Source of the DNA: DSVZ01 sp964568145
GTDB taxonomy: Bacteria > Verrucomicrobiota > Verrucomicrobiia > Limisphaerales > J093
Assembly (NCBI GenBank): GCA_964568145.1
Contig: CAZMOZ010000005.1
Coordinates: forward strand, 186,001-250,000
Length of the DNA: 64,000 bases
Direction: 5' to 3'
Shown: piece by piece, positions 7,487-15,240 of the stretch
How positions within the stretch are numbered: the first letter of the stretch is position 1
Layout: each line of letters begins with the position of its first letter
Translations under genes and position numbers: made by a program
The notes under the pieces: generated by a model
The model's input: the letters and a program-made list of their open reading frames with translations, nothing else
Databases searched by the model: none
Told to the model about the DNA's origin: nothing

Positions 7487-10213
7487 TCAAGGGAGATGTT
7501 GCCGGGTCTGCCAGGCCTGGATGTTTTCGCATTCGATCTGTTCCATGCGCCGGCGTTTATCGGCGTAGCGCTGGAATTTGCGTCGCTCGCCTTCATCCCA
7601 GGCATTGGCTTCGAGATAGTCGCCGCAATAAGGCACCAGCAGGTCAATCCAGCAGGCCAGTTTGTCGTGTTCCTCGCGGGACAACCGCACGCCGTGGTGG
7701 CCGCGGGCCAGCAACGGGAGCAGTGCGCTCCGGGCGGCGCCGGCCGCGTAGGGCGGAAGTGGCGCGGGGATGGATTGCGAGCCGATCCAGTTCACCACGC
7801 GGCCGTCGAAAACACCGGAATAAGCGCCGCGGTCCCAGTCGTTGTCGGCGGGCTGCGCGAGCGACAGGTTAAGATAGGCGTCGCTCCAGTGCCGTTTGGC
7901 CAGGCGGTCCAGCGTGGTGTCGCCCCGCAGGCTGAAGGCGGGCGCTGCCGGCACCTCACCCGGCCGGACAGCCACGGCTGCTGGCGGCGATGGATCGGGC
8001 GGAACCGGGTCCGGCGCCGGCGGGAAGACGTTCCAGGCCGGATCCTCCTCGCGGGTGATTGCCCCGGCCAGCCGCTCCACGGTCGGCCGGCGGTCGCGCT
8101 GGTCGTGGCAGCGGATGCAATGGCGGTCCAGGATCGGCTGGATTTCGCGCGGAAAACTGAAGCCGCGCGGCGGGCCGTAAAAGGGCTCGAGGTCGCGCGG
8201 TCCGGCCGCCAGGGCGGCTGTATTTGGGTAGCCGGTCGTAGGCGGCGCGGAGTTTTTGTGTTCGTGGCAGCCGACGCAGCCCTGCACTTCGCCGGGTTGT
8301 AGCGTGCTCCAACTCCGCATGGTCTGCACCGCGTACCCGTTCGCATCGAGGGCTTGGAAGTAAACCGGCGTGCGCGCCGGCACGTTGAAGAACGCCGAGC
8401 CGTCCGCGTGGACCGGTGTTTCGCCGAGAACCACCTTCACGTCCCAGGTGCCGTTGCCGATGGCCACCGGGGTGCTGATCAGCGCCGCGCCGCCCGGTCC
8501 AGCGCTGCCGTTGTTGCCCACGCCGGCGGGGCGGAACTCGAGCGCGACGACGCGCAGCCGGGCGACGGTGCCGCGCGGGACGCCCGCCAGCCCGGCCCCG
8601 GCGTAGATGTCCTGGAGGTAATAGGCGCCGGTGTGCTTCGAGTAATCCACCAGGCTGGCGCGCACGGCGGGTCGGGTCCGCGAGGCCAAAGGCACCGGTT
8701 GCTGGCAGGGCGTACACGGGTCGCTGGCCAGGAGTTCGCGCCGCCCGTCCACGTCCATCCAGTAAATCCCGAAATGCGCGTCACCCTCGAGGCGTTCGCC
8801 CGGACCGGCCCAGCCGCGCGGCGCGTAGGCGACGAGGAATTCGCGCTCGTTCAGCGGCCAGGGGTACTGCCACAATTCGCCGTCCTGGCCGTAGGCGTCA
8901 ATGCGCTCGGCGGGCGTCTCGCGCACCGGCGCCACGAGCCGGACGCCCTGGTTTTCCTGGCGGCCCCGCGCCGGGTCAATGACCGCCAGCTTGCCCGCCT
9001 GGCTGGTGTGGTGGCCACACAGGATCGCCAGCACGCGTTCCGTGCCCGGGATGCCGCGCGCATGGGCGAGGGTCGTGGGAAACCACGAGTTGTCCCCGTA
9101 GAACTCCGCCTGGCCGGTGCCGTCGGGATGCATCTGGAACAACGCCTGGGGAAAGACTTGGCCACGGTCGTTGTAATCCCAGCGGGTGTAGATCACGCGG
9201 CCGTCGTCGAGCACCTGCGGATACACCGAGTGCACTTGGTCGAAGGTCAGCCGGCGCAGGTGGCGTCCGTCCGGATCGCAGGTGTAAAGGTTGCTGACCT
9301 CGGTCCACCAGCAGTCCACCGTCTGCACGCAGCGGGTGGAGGCGAAGACCAGGTCGCCATTGGGCAGCCAGGCCGGTTCGTAATCGGCGAAGCCCAGGCC
9401 GGACGTGATCTGGCGCAGGCGCCCGGCGCGTGTGTCCAGTTCGTAAAGGTGGTAGTCGTCCGCCTCGAGCGACTTCTTCCAGGCGAAGATGACGCGTTCG
9501 CCATCCCACGACACCGCCGGATCCCGGATGACGCCACCGGGGTCCGCCAGCAAGGTGCGCACCCTGCCCGCCGGGCCGTCGAGCTCGAGCAGGCACAATT
9601 CCGCGCCGGGCAGGAAGTGGCGTTCGTTCTGTGCGTCCGACTGGCCCTCGGTGTAGGCGAAAAAGGAAGGGCGGATCGTGCGGCGTTTGGTGAAGATGAT
9701 TCTCGGGGCTTGCGCTTGGACCGTTGCGAGACGGGTGGCCCGCCGCTGGGCGCAAATGGCCGTGTAGAGTTCGAGCCAGCGGGCATCGCCCGGTCCGGGA
9801 GACTCGGAGCACAAGACGGCGAACTCGCGGGCGCCGGGCGTGGTGTTTGGCGCGTCTGCGAGCGCCCGCGCGATGAGGCGTCGCTCCCATGCGGTGTCGC
9901 CGGCGGTTTCCAACCAAGGCGTGATCTCCCAGCCGGCGTCCTGCAACACCCAGTCGCACTCGACCGGGAAATCATCCTCCAGCCGCTGCCACCACGCGGC
10001 CAGCCGCGCCGCGCGCTCCGCGATCGGGGGAGCGGAAGCGCTCCAAGCCGTGCGCGCGGCCAGCACGGTTTGCGCCCAGGTCGCCTTCTTGTGGCAGGGC
10101 AATGCATCCGCAGCGCACGCCACCCAGCCAGCGCACGTCGGCCAGGCCAGGACGCCGCACCAGACCAGGCAGGCGCGGGTCCAGCCCATGGCGGCTGACG
10201 GGTACCGGCTCAT
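7487..10213 (-). CDS. HzsA-related beta-propeller c-type cytochrome
   Basis: A 908-residue exported protein. A signal sequence is embedded in the first ~35 residues. A second Met at residue 9 is an alternative start, but the first overlaps the upstream stop as ATGA, which favours it. The middle (about 180-480) has TolB/PD40-like propeller repeats (DPAVSWDGERVIFAWKK, YEPAWLPNGDLVFAST). Two CxxCH haem-c sites follow: C646 (CVGCH) and C699 (CIRCH). This is the layout of the hydrazine-synthase-alpha-like family. The family name does not imply anammox: such paralogues are common in Verrucomicrobiota and Planctomycetota and their reaction is unknown. A periplasmic redox role is inferred. It is paired with a fused paralogue immediately upstream. 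Confidence 0.72.
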   Translation of the reverse strand: MSRYPSAAMGWTRACLVWCGVLAWPTCAGWVACAADALPCHKKATWAQTVLAARTAWSASAPPIAERAARLAAWWQRLEDDFPVECDWVLQDAGWEITPWLETAGDTAWERRLIARALADAPNTTPGAREFAVLCSESPGPGDARWLELYTAICAQRRATRLATVQAQAPRIIFTKRRTIRPSFFAYTEGQSDAQNERHFLPGAELCLLELDGPAGRVRTLLADPGGVIRDPAVSWDGERVIFAWKKSLEADDYHLYELDTRAGRLRQITSGLGFADYEPAWLPNGDLVFASTRCVQTVDCWWTEVSNLYTCDPDGRHLRRLTFDQVHSVYPQVLDDGRVIYTRWDYNDRGQVFPQALFQMHPDGTGQAEFYGDNSWFPTTLAHARGIPGTERVLAILCGHHTSQAGKLAVIDPARGRQENQGVRLVAPVRETPAERIDAYGQDGELWQYPWPLNEREFLVAYAPRGWAGPGERLEGDAHFGIYWMDVDGRRELLASDPCTPCQQPVPLASRTRPAVRASLVDYSKHTGAYYLQDIYAGAGLAGVPRGTVARLRVVALEFRPAGVGNNGSAGPGGAALISTPVAIGNGTWDVKVVLGETPVHADGSAFFNVPARTPVYFQALDANGYAVQTMRSWSTLQPGEVQGCVGCHEHKNSAPPTTGYPNTAALAAGPRDLEPFYGPPRGFSFPREIQPILDRHCIRCHDQRDRRPTVERLAGAITREEDPAWNVFPPAPDPVPPDPSPPAAVAVRPGEVPAAPAFSLRGDTTLDRLAKRHWSDAYLNLSLAQPADNDWDRGAYSGVFDGRVVNWIGSQSIPAPLPPYAAGAARSALLPLLARGHHGVRLSREEHDKLACWIDLLVPYCGDYLEANAWDEGERRKFQRYADKRRRMEQIECENIQAWQTRQHLP

Positions 10214-13200
10214 GGCAATCCTGAACGTGCCGGCTCCGCCTTTCCTGCAGCGTCAGAGACGAGCACGGCCGGGTCCTCGCACACGACGCGGAAACCAACG
10301 TTATAGACGCGCTGCCAGGGCGGGTAGCCAAGCCGCGCGGTGGAGGTGCAACGGTGCGGGCGATCCCGCCACGAGCCGCCGCGAACCGTCCGCCGTTCAG
10401 GGCCTTGATCCAGTTCGCTGGCCGCCGATGCGTCCATGGCCAGATGACGCCGGTAGCGCGAGCTGGTCCATTCCCAGGCGTTGCCGTGCATGTCGTGCAG
10501 GCCCCAGGGGTTCGGCCGGTAGCGTCCCACCGGTTCGGTCACGAACCCGCCGTCGTTGAACCGGTCATCGCGCGGAATCCAATCGTCGTACCGGTTGGGA
10601 TTCTCCATTGGCCGGGCTGCGGTGTAATTGTCGAGCGCCGTGTCGGCGGCGAACTCGCGCAGCCGCTGGTCGCCCAGATTGGCAAAGGGCGAGTAATCGG
10701 CGTCGAGCCCGCCGAACCAGAACGGGGTGTCGGTGCCGGCGCGGCAGGCCCATTCCCATTGCGCCTCGGTGGGCAGTGAAACCGCCAGGCCGGTCCGCCC
10801 CGCCAGCCAGCGGCAGAAGGCCATCGCCTCGTCCCATGAAACGCGCACGGCCGGCTGGTCGGGTTGATCCTGGTCGTAGCCCACGATGCCGAACTGATAG
10901 CCGTGCCGGTCCTCGGTCCGGCTTTCATGGGCCGGGTTGAACCGCCGGAACTCGCGATTGGAGGTTTCGCAGCGGGCCATCCAGAACGGCTGCACCTCGA
11001 CCACGACGGGCGGTCCTTCATCGGGCGGACCGCCTGCCGAGCCCATCACGAACCGGCCGCCCGGGATGCGCACGAGTTCGAGTTGTGCGCCGTCGCACAG
11101 ATCGAGTGTCCGGCGGATCCCGCCGGGCGAGGCGGCGCGCTGCCGGGCGGCGGCGGCGGTGGTGTCGAACGGCCAGCCGGGGCAGCTCGGAGGTGAGGGC
11201 TGGGAGTTGGGAGCTGAGGGTTGAGGCGGTTGGACGGGTGTCGCGTCGTAAGGCGGCACTTCCGGCACCGCGTCGTAGTCGGAATGCGGCCCCATGGGAA
11301 CATACTGGCGACGCAGTTCAGCCGCGCGCGCGTTCACGCGCGCCAGGCGCCGGGCATCTTCGGAGTCGCCGGCGAATTGCGGGATTTCCGCCCAGGAGCC
11401 GTGAAAAGGCGCGTTGAGGTCGGCCCAGGCGGCGAGCCTTTCCCAAGCCGCGGCTGGCAGGGCCACGCCGTGATGACCGCGGTCAAGCACTTGCGCCAGC
11501 TCCGTGGTGCGGAAGTGGTAATCGAGCGGCGTGAACATCCGGCGGTCGCCTTCGATGCCGGGGCGGCGGACGAAGCGTTGCAACTGGTAATAGGACTCGG
11601 TGAACCGGCCGCCGCCATCCCAGCGGCCGGCCAACTGGCTGGTCCAGTCGGTCAGCGGCCGGCTGCCGCGAAAATCCGGCTGCCCGGCCCGCGCGCCGTC
11701 GTGGCAGGACACGCAGTACTTGTCGAGCACGGGCTGGACCTCGCGCACGAAGCTGAAGCCGCGGGCGGGGCCGTTCCAGGGTTCGATGGGTGAGGGCCCG
11801 CGCCGGGCGGCCTGCGCGGGGCGGTTGGGCGAAACTTCGTTCTGCGGCTCGTGGCAGCCGCCGCAGGACACGGTTTCACCGGGCATGCCAACAAACCAGC
11901 TTCGCATGAGCTGGAGCGCCTGGCCTTGTTCATCGAGCGGTTGCAGGGTCAGCGGCGTGTTCGCGGGGATGGTGAAATGCGCGGAGCCATCCGGTTCCAC
12001 CGGCACGGTGCCGAGGATGCGCTTAACATCCCAGGGGCCGTCCTGCCCCAGCGTGCCGTACAGGCCGCCAAAGCCGCGCCGGGAGAAGTAATACTCGATG
12101 AGGCGAAGGCGCTTCACGGCGCCGCGCGGCACGCCCGCCAGGCCGGGGCCGGAATGGACGTCGGTGATGAACACCGTGGCCTGGTCGCTGGCGAGGTTGA
12201 CGCGGTCGGGGATGACGGGCGGGGAGGGGACCGCTTGCAGCGGGATGGGCCACAGCAACGCGGCGCCTTCGACCTCGTGGATCAAGGTGACGTTGTCGAA
12301 GACGTCCACGAGGTAGAGTCCCCACAGGCCGCGCGGACCGAGCTTGGCGCTGACGAGGTGGTAGTTCGGGCTGAGCGGCCAGGGCATGAGGAACTGCGGC
12401 CACACGCCGTCCACCAGCCGGTCGCGCACGATGGGCTCGACCGGCTGGCCGCGCCGGGGGATTTCCTGGACGATGCCCTCGCCGTCGCGCCGGCCTCGCG
12501 TGGGATCGAGGATGAGCAACCGCCCCGAGCGCGGCGTGCCGTGATGGCCACCGGCCACGCCAATGAGCTGGTGCGGGTGGCCGGGGACCGGTTTCGCGTA
12601 AAAGAACGACCCCGGAAACCAGGAACCGCTCCCGCGCAGTTCGCGCTGGTCGGTGCCGTCCGGGTTCATGTGAAAAAGGATGCGCGAATTGGCGTGCGAC
12701 TGGTCGGTGTATTCCCAGCGCAGGTACATGACGCGCCCGTCCGGTAGCAGGGTGGGGCACCAATCGCTGTCCTGCTCGAAGGTGAGCTGGCGGATGCTCT
12801 GGCGGCGCGGGTCCAGCAGGTACAGGCAGGTCATGGCCTGGGCGCCGAACTCGCAGGGCAACCCCTGGTAAACCGCGGTGGACGCGAAGATGATCCGCCC
12901 GTCCGGCAGATAGCACGGGTCGAAATGCGCCACGTCGGCCCCGTCGTCCGGCGTCACCTGGCGCAGGCCGTGGCCATCCACGCCGATTTCCCACAGCCGC
13001 CAGTTTTTCTCGCCGGCGCCGTTCTTCGCGAAGAGCAGGCGGCCCGCGTCAAAATGCAGCGCCGGGTCAATCAGCGTCTCGCTGTTTTCCGGCCGGCAAA
13101 GCGTCGTGAACCGCGGCCCGCAGCGCAGGTTGCTGAGCACGGCGAGTTCGTCGTTCCAATGGCCTTGGCGCGGGATGTCGTCGCTGGTGTGGGCGTTGAG

Positions 13201-14061
13201 CGAGCCGACGCCGAGTTCGTGGCCCATCGCGCGCCGGGCGGCGGCGGGTTTGGGGAAACCGCGCTTCAGCACGATCAGCCGGTCGAAATCAAGCAGCGGA
13301 TTGGCGAGCAAGGCCTCCCGGGCCAGCGCGGCGAGATGGGCCCGGGTTTTGGCCGAGGGCTCGGGCTGGCGAAACCCGGCTTCCAGCTCGGCGAGCCGCT
13401 GGCGGAAGAACGGCCCTTGCGGGTAGCGCTCGCCGAACGTCGCCATGAGATCCTCCAGCGCCAGATGAAGTGATTCGATGGTGGAGCCCGCCGCAAACGG
13501 CAGGGAATCCGGCGGGGGTTCGTCCAGCTTGCAAGCCTTGGGACGCGACGGCACGTAGCCCGCCGGCAGCGCGGCCGACTCGATCCGCAGGCTGACCACG
13601 TGCGGGAAGTCGCCGTCCCGTTGCAGGCGCAAGGTGTGGAGGCCGGCGGTGAGATCGAATTCCGCGGATTGTTCCCACGCCGCGCCGCTGGTGCTCCACG
13701 AACCAGTGGCGGCGCGGCAGACGCGTGCTACAAGCTGGCCGTCGAGTTGGAGTTCAACCGGCCGGGCCGCCGCCGCCGCGTAGTACAGTTGCAACGCGTA
13801 GCGGCCCGCCGCCGGGAGGGGTATGTCATATTCCACCACGACGGGCGATTGGCCGCCGTACGCCACCATCGGGCCGGCGTCGGCGTACTCCTCGGTAAAG
13901 GTCGCCACGTTGCCGCGGTCGAAGGCCCACGCGGGAATTTCGAACGACCCGGCCGTCGCCTGCCAAGCAAGTCCGGCGAGGCCGCCGAGCAGCCCGAGCC
14001 AGGCGCTGAAGCTGAGGGCGAACGTCACCGGTTTCATGCGGTGGCCGGGTAGCGGTTTCAT
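10210..14061 (-). CDS. HzsA-related propeller cytochrome fused to FGE/SUMF1-like domain
   Basis: About 1283 residues. A signal peptide lies near residues 9-35. An N-terminal beta-sandwich-like segment (about 40-160) is followed by a coiled region and a PD40-type propeller (about 330-640: HFDPCYLPDGRIIFAST, DWCPTLLPDGRVMYL). Two haem-c sites follow, C733 (CGGCH) and C783 (CVSCH). After a Pro/Gln-rich linker (about 940-970), a complete formylglycine-generating-enzyme-sulfatase-type domain runs from about 992 to 1275 (IPGGRFVMGS, LPTEAQWEWACRAG, NAWEWT, RTVRGGSW). The paired active-site cysteines of true FGE are not obvious, so this is probably a non-catalytic or different SUMF1-like module. The start at 14061 gives an ATGA overlap with the reductase upstream. 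Met at 14037 is an alternative. The stop overlaps the next gene by ATGA. Confidence 0.75.
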   Translation of the reverse strand: MKPLPGHRMKPVTFALSFSAWLGLLGGLAGLAWQATAGSFEIPAWAFDRGNVATFTEEYADAGPMVAYGGQSPVVVEYDIPLPAAGRYALQLYYAAAAARPVELQLDGQLVARVCRAATGSWSTSGAAWEQSAEFDLTAGLHTLRLQRDGDFPHVVSLRIESAALPAGYVPSRPKACKLDEPPPDSLPFAAGSTIESLHLALEDLMATFGERYPQGPFFRQRLAELEAGFRQPEPSAKTRAHLAALAREALLANPLLDFDRLIVLKRGFPKPAAARRAMGHELGVGSLNAHTSDDIPRQGHWNDELAVLSNLRCGPRFTTLCRPENSETLIDPALHFDAGRLLFAKNGAGEKNWRLWEIGVDGHGLRQVTPDDGADVAHFDPCYLPDGRIIFASTAVYQGLPCEFGAQAMTCLYLLDPRRQSIRQLTFEQDSDWCPTLLPDGRVMYLRWEYTDQSHANSRILFHMNPDGTDQRELRGSGSWFPGSFFYAKPVPGHPHQLIGVAGGHHGTPRSGRLLILDPTRGRRDGEGIVQEIPRRGQPVEPIVRDRLVDGVWPQFLMPWPLSPNYHLVSAKLGPRGLWGLYLVDVFDNVTLIHEVEGAALLWPIPLQAVPSPPVIPDRVNLASDQATVFITDVHSGPGLAGVPRGAVKRLRLIEYYFSRRGFGGLYGTLGQDGPWDVKRILGTVPVEPDGSAHFTIPANTPLTLQPLDEQGQALQLMRSWFVGMPGETVSCGGCHEPQNEVSPNRPAQAARRGPSPIEPWNGPARGFSFVREVQPVLDKYCVSCHDGARAGQPDFRGSRPLTDWTSQLAGRWDGGGRFTESYYQLQRFVRRPGIEGDRRMFTPLDYHFRTTELAQVLDRGHHGVALPAAAWERLAAWADLNAPFHGSWAEIPQFAGDSEDARRLARVNARAAELRRQYVPMGPHSDYDAVPEVPPYDATPVQPPQPSAPNSQPSPPSCPGWPFDTTAAAARQRAASPGGIRRTLDLCDGAQLELVRIPGGRFVMGSAGGPPDEGPPVVVEVQPFWMARCETSNREFRRFNPAHESRTEDRHGYQFGIVGYDQDQPDQPAVRVSWDEAMAFCRWLAGRTGLAVSLPTEAQWEWACRAGTDTPFWFGGLDADYSPFANLGDQRLREFAADTALDNYTAARPMENPNRYDDWIPRDDRFNDGGFVTEPVGRYRPNPWGLHDMHGNAWEWTSSRYRRHLAMDASAASELDQGPERRTVRGGSWRDRPHRCTSTARLGYPPWQRVYNVGFRVVCEDPAVLVSDAAGKAEPARSGLP

Positions 14062-15065
14062 GCGGTGGCGGGTTCTCCCAGAGCCAGGACGTCGCGGCGG
14101 ATGCGCTCCAGGTCGGCGGGCTCGAGGTTCAGTTCGGCGGCGCCGGCGTTTTCGCGCAATTGCGCTTCCGTGCGGGCCCCGGCCAGCACGTGCGTGACAC
14201 CCGGCTGGGCGGCGGTCCAGGCCAGGACCAGTTGCGCCGGCGAGCACGCGTACTTGGCGGTGAGACCGCGCCAGCCCGCCAGCAGGTCCAGCACCCGGCG
14301 GCGGTTGGCCGGGAGATACCACGGGTTCCACGCCGTGTTGGTGCGGAACTCGCCCGGACTGAAGACGCGGTCCATGCCCACCTTTCCGGTGAGCAAGCCT
14401 TGTTCGAGGGACATGTAGGTGAGCGTGGCGAGGCCGTGCCGGGCGCACAACGGCAGGATGTCCCGCTCCGGGTCGCGGTGGAGCATCGAATAGCGGAACT
14501 GGTTGCTGACGATGCCACCGCACCGGAGGTTCTCCAGCAGTTCGTCCGGGGAGACGTTGCAGACGCCGAGCGCCCGGACCTTGCCTTGGTCCTTGAGCTT
14601 GAGCAGCGCCGCCACGGTGTCGGCGGCTGGCGTGGCGTCCGGCGGCACCGCCGGCCAGTGCGTCTGGTACAGGTCAATGCGGTCGGTGCCCAGCCGGCAC
14701 AGGTTGTTCTCGATCTCGATGGCGATCGTGTCGGGCCGCAGGCTCCGGTAGATGGGCCGGCCGTCGAACTCGGTGAAGAACGAGCCGCGCGCGTCGTCCC
14801 ACCACGGGCCGCATTTGGTGGCGATCACCGCTTGCTCGCGCCGGCCGCGAACGGCCCGGCCCACCACGACTTCGCTGCGGCCGAAGCCGTAGGCCGGCGC
14901 GGTGTCAATCAGGTTGAGGCCCCGCTCGAGCGCCGCCTGAATGACGCGCACGGACTCGCGGTCGTCGGGATCCCGGCCCCAGACGGTGCCGCCGCCCAGC
15001 ACCCAGGCGCCGAGGCCGACAATGGAGGCGTTGATGCCGGAAGGGCCGAGGGGTTTGGTTTTCAT
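14058..15065 (-). CDS. Aldo/keto reductase
   Basis: A 335-residue cytosolic NAD(P)H-dependent oxidoreductase of the aldo/keto reductase superfamily. The full catalytic tetrad is readable: D54 (LIDTAPAYG), Y59, K84 (IATKCG) and H135 (YQTHWP). The C-terminal cofactor-binding segment is present (VLAGARTEAQLREN). It is the first gene of a translationally coupled set (reductase, fused cytochrome, second cytochrome, GH20), suggesting a role in processing a sugar-derived carbonyl, although the substrate cannot be read from sequence. A heptad repeat array (15072-15148) begins 7 nt upstream of its start codon. It lacks a signal peptide, unlike the other genes in the set. Confidence 0.9.
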   Translation of the reverse strand: MKTKPLGPSGINASIVGLGAWVLGGGTVWGRDPDDRESVRVIQAALERGLNLIDTAPAYGFGRSEVVVGRAVRGRREQAVIATKCGPWWDDARGSFFTEFDGRPIYRSLRPDTIAIEIENNLCRLGTDRIDLYQTHWPAVPPDATPAADTVAALLKLKDQGKVRALGVCNVSPDELLENLRCGGIVSNQFRYSMLHRDPERDILPLCARHGLATLTYMSLEQGLLTGKVGMDRVFSPGEFRTNTAWNPWYLPANRRRVLDLLAGWRGLTAKYACSPAQLVLAWTAAQPGVTHVLAGARTEAQLRENAGAAELNLEPADLERIRRDVLALGEPATA

Positions 15066-15071
15066 GAATCA

Positions 15072-15148
15072 AGGTCCGAGGCGCGAAGCGAGAAGTGAGA
15101 AGTGCGCAGTGCAAAGCAAAACCGAAAAATCCGAAATCCGAACCGTGC
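15072..15148. repeat. Heptanucleotide array H1
   Basis: Eleven consecutive degenerate 7-bp units without a phase break, running from AGGTCCG through AAGTGAG to AATCCGA (twice). It sits directly upstream of the minus-strand aldo/keto reductase start and so lies in its 5' leader or promoter region. It shares unit types with the arrays at 35721, 42394, 61910 and 63046. Confidence 0.7.
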
Positions 15149-15240
15149 GGATTTTCCGGCCGGAGTTCTCGGCATGGCGTAGGCTGGTCTTTGCACGGTT
15201 GGTTGACCGGACAAGACGCTTTCGTTGGCGGCGGCGTTCG

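Noticed and set aside
10210..11090. Sulfatase-maturating formylglycine-generating enzyme
   Set aside because: The domain is FGE-like but the paired active-site cysteines are not apparent, it is fused to a periplasmic cytochrome and no sulfatase lies nearby.
7487..14061. Hydrazine synthase / anammox metabolism
   Set aside because: The proteins only share the propeller-plus-haem layout of HzsA-related families; no HzsB/C, hydrazine dehydrogenase or anammox genes are present, and such paralogues are common in Verrucomicrobiota.
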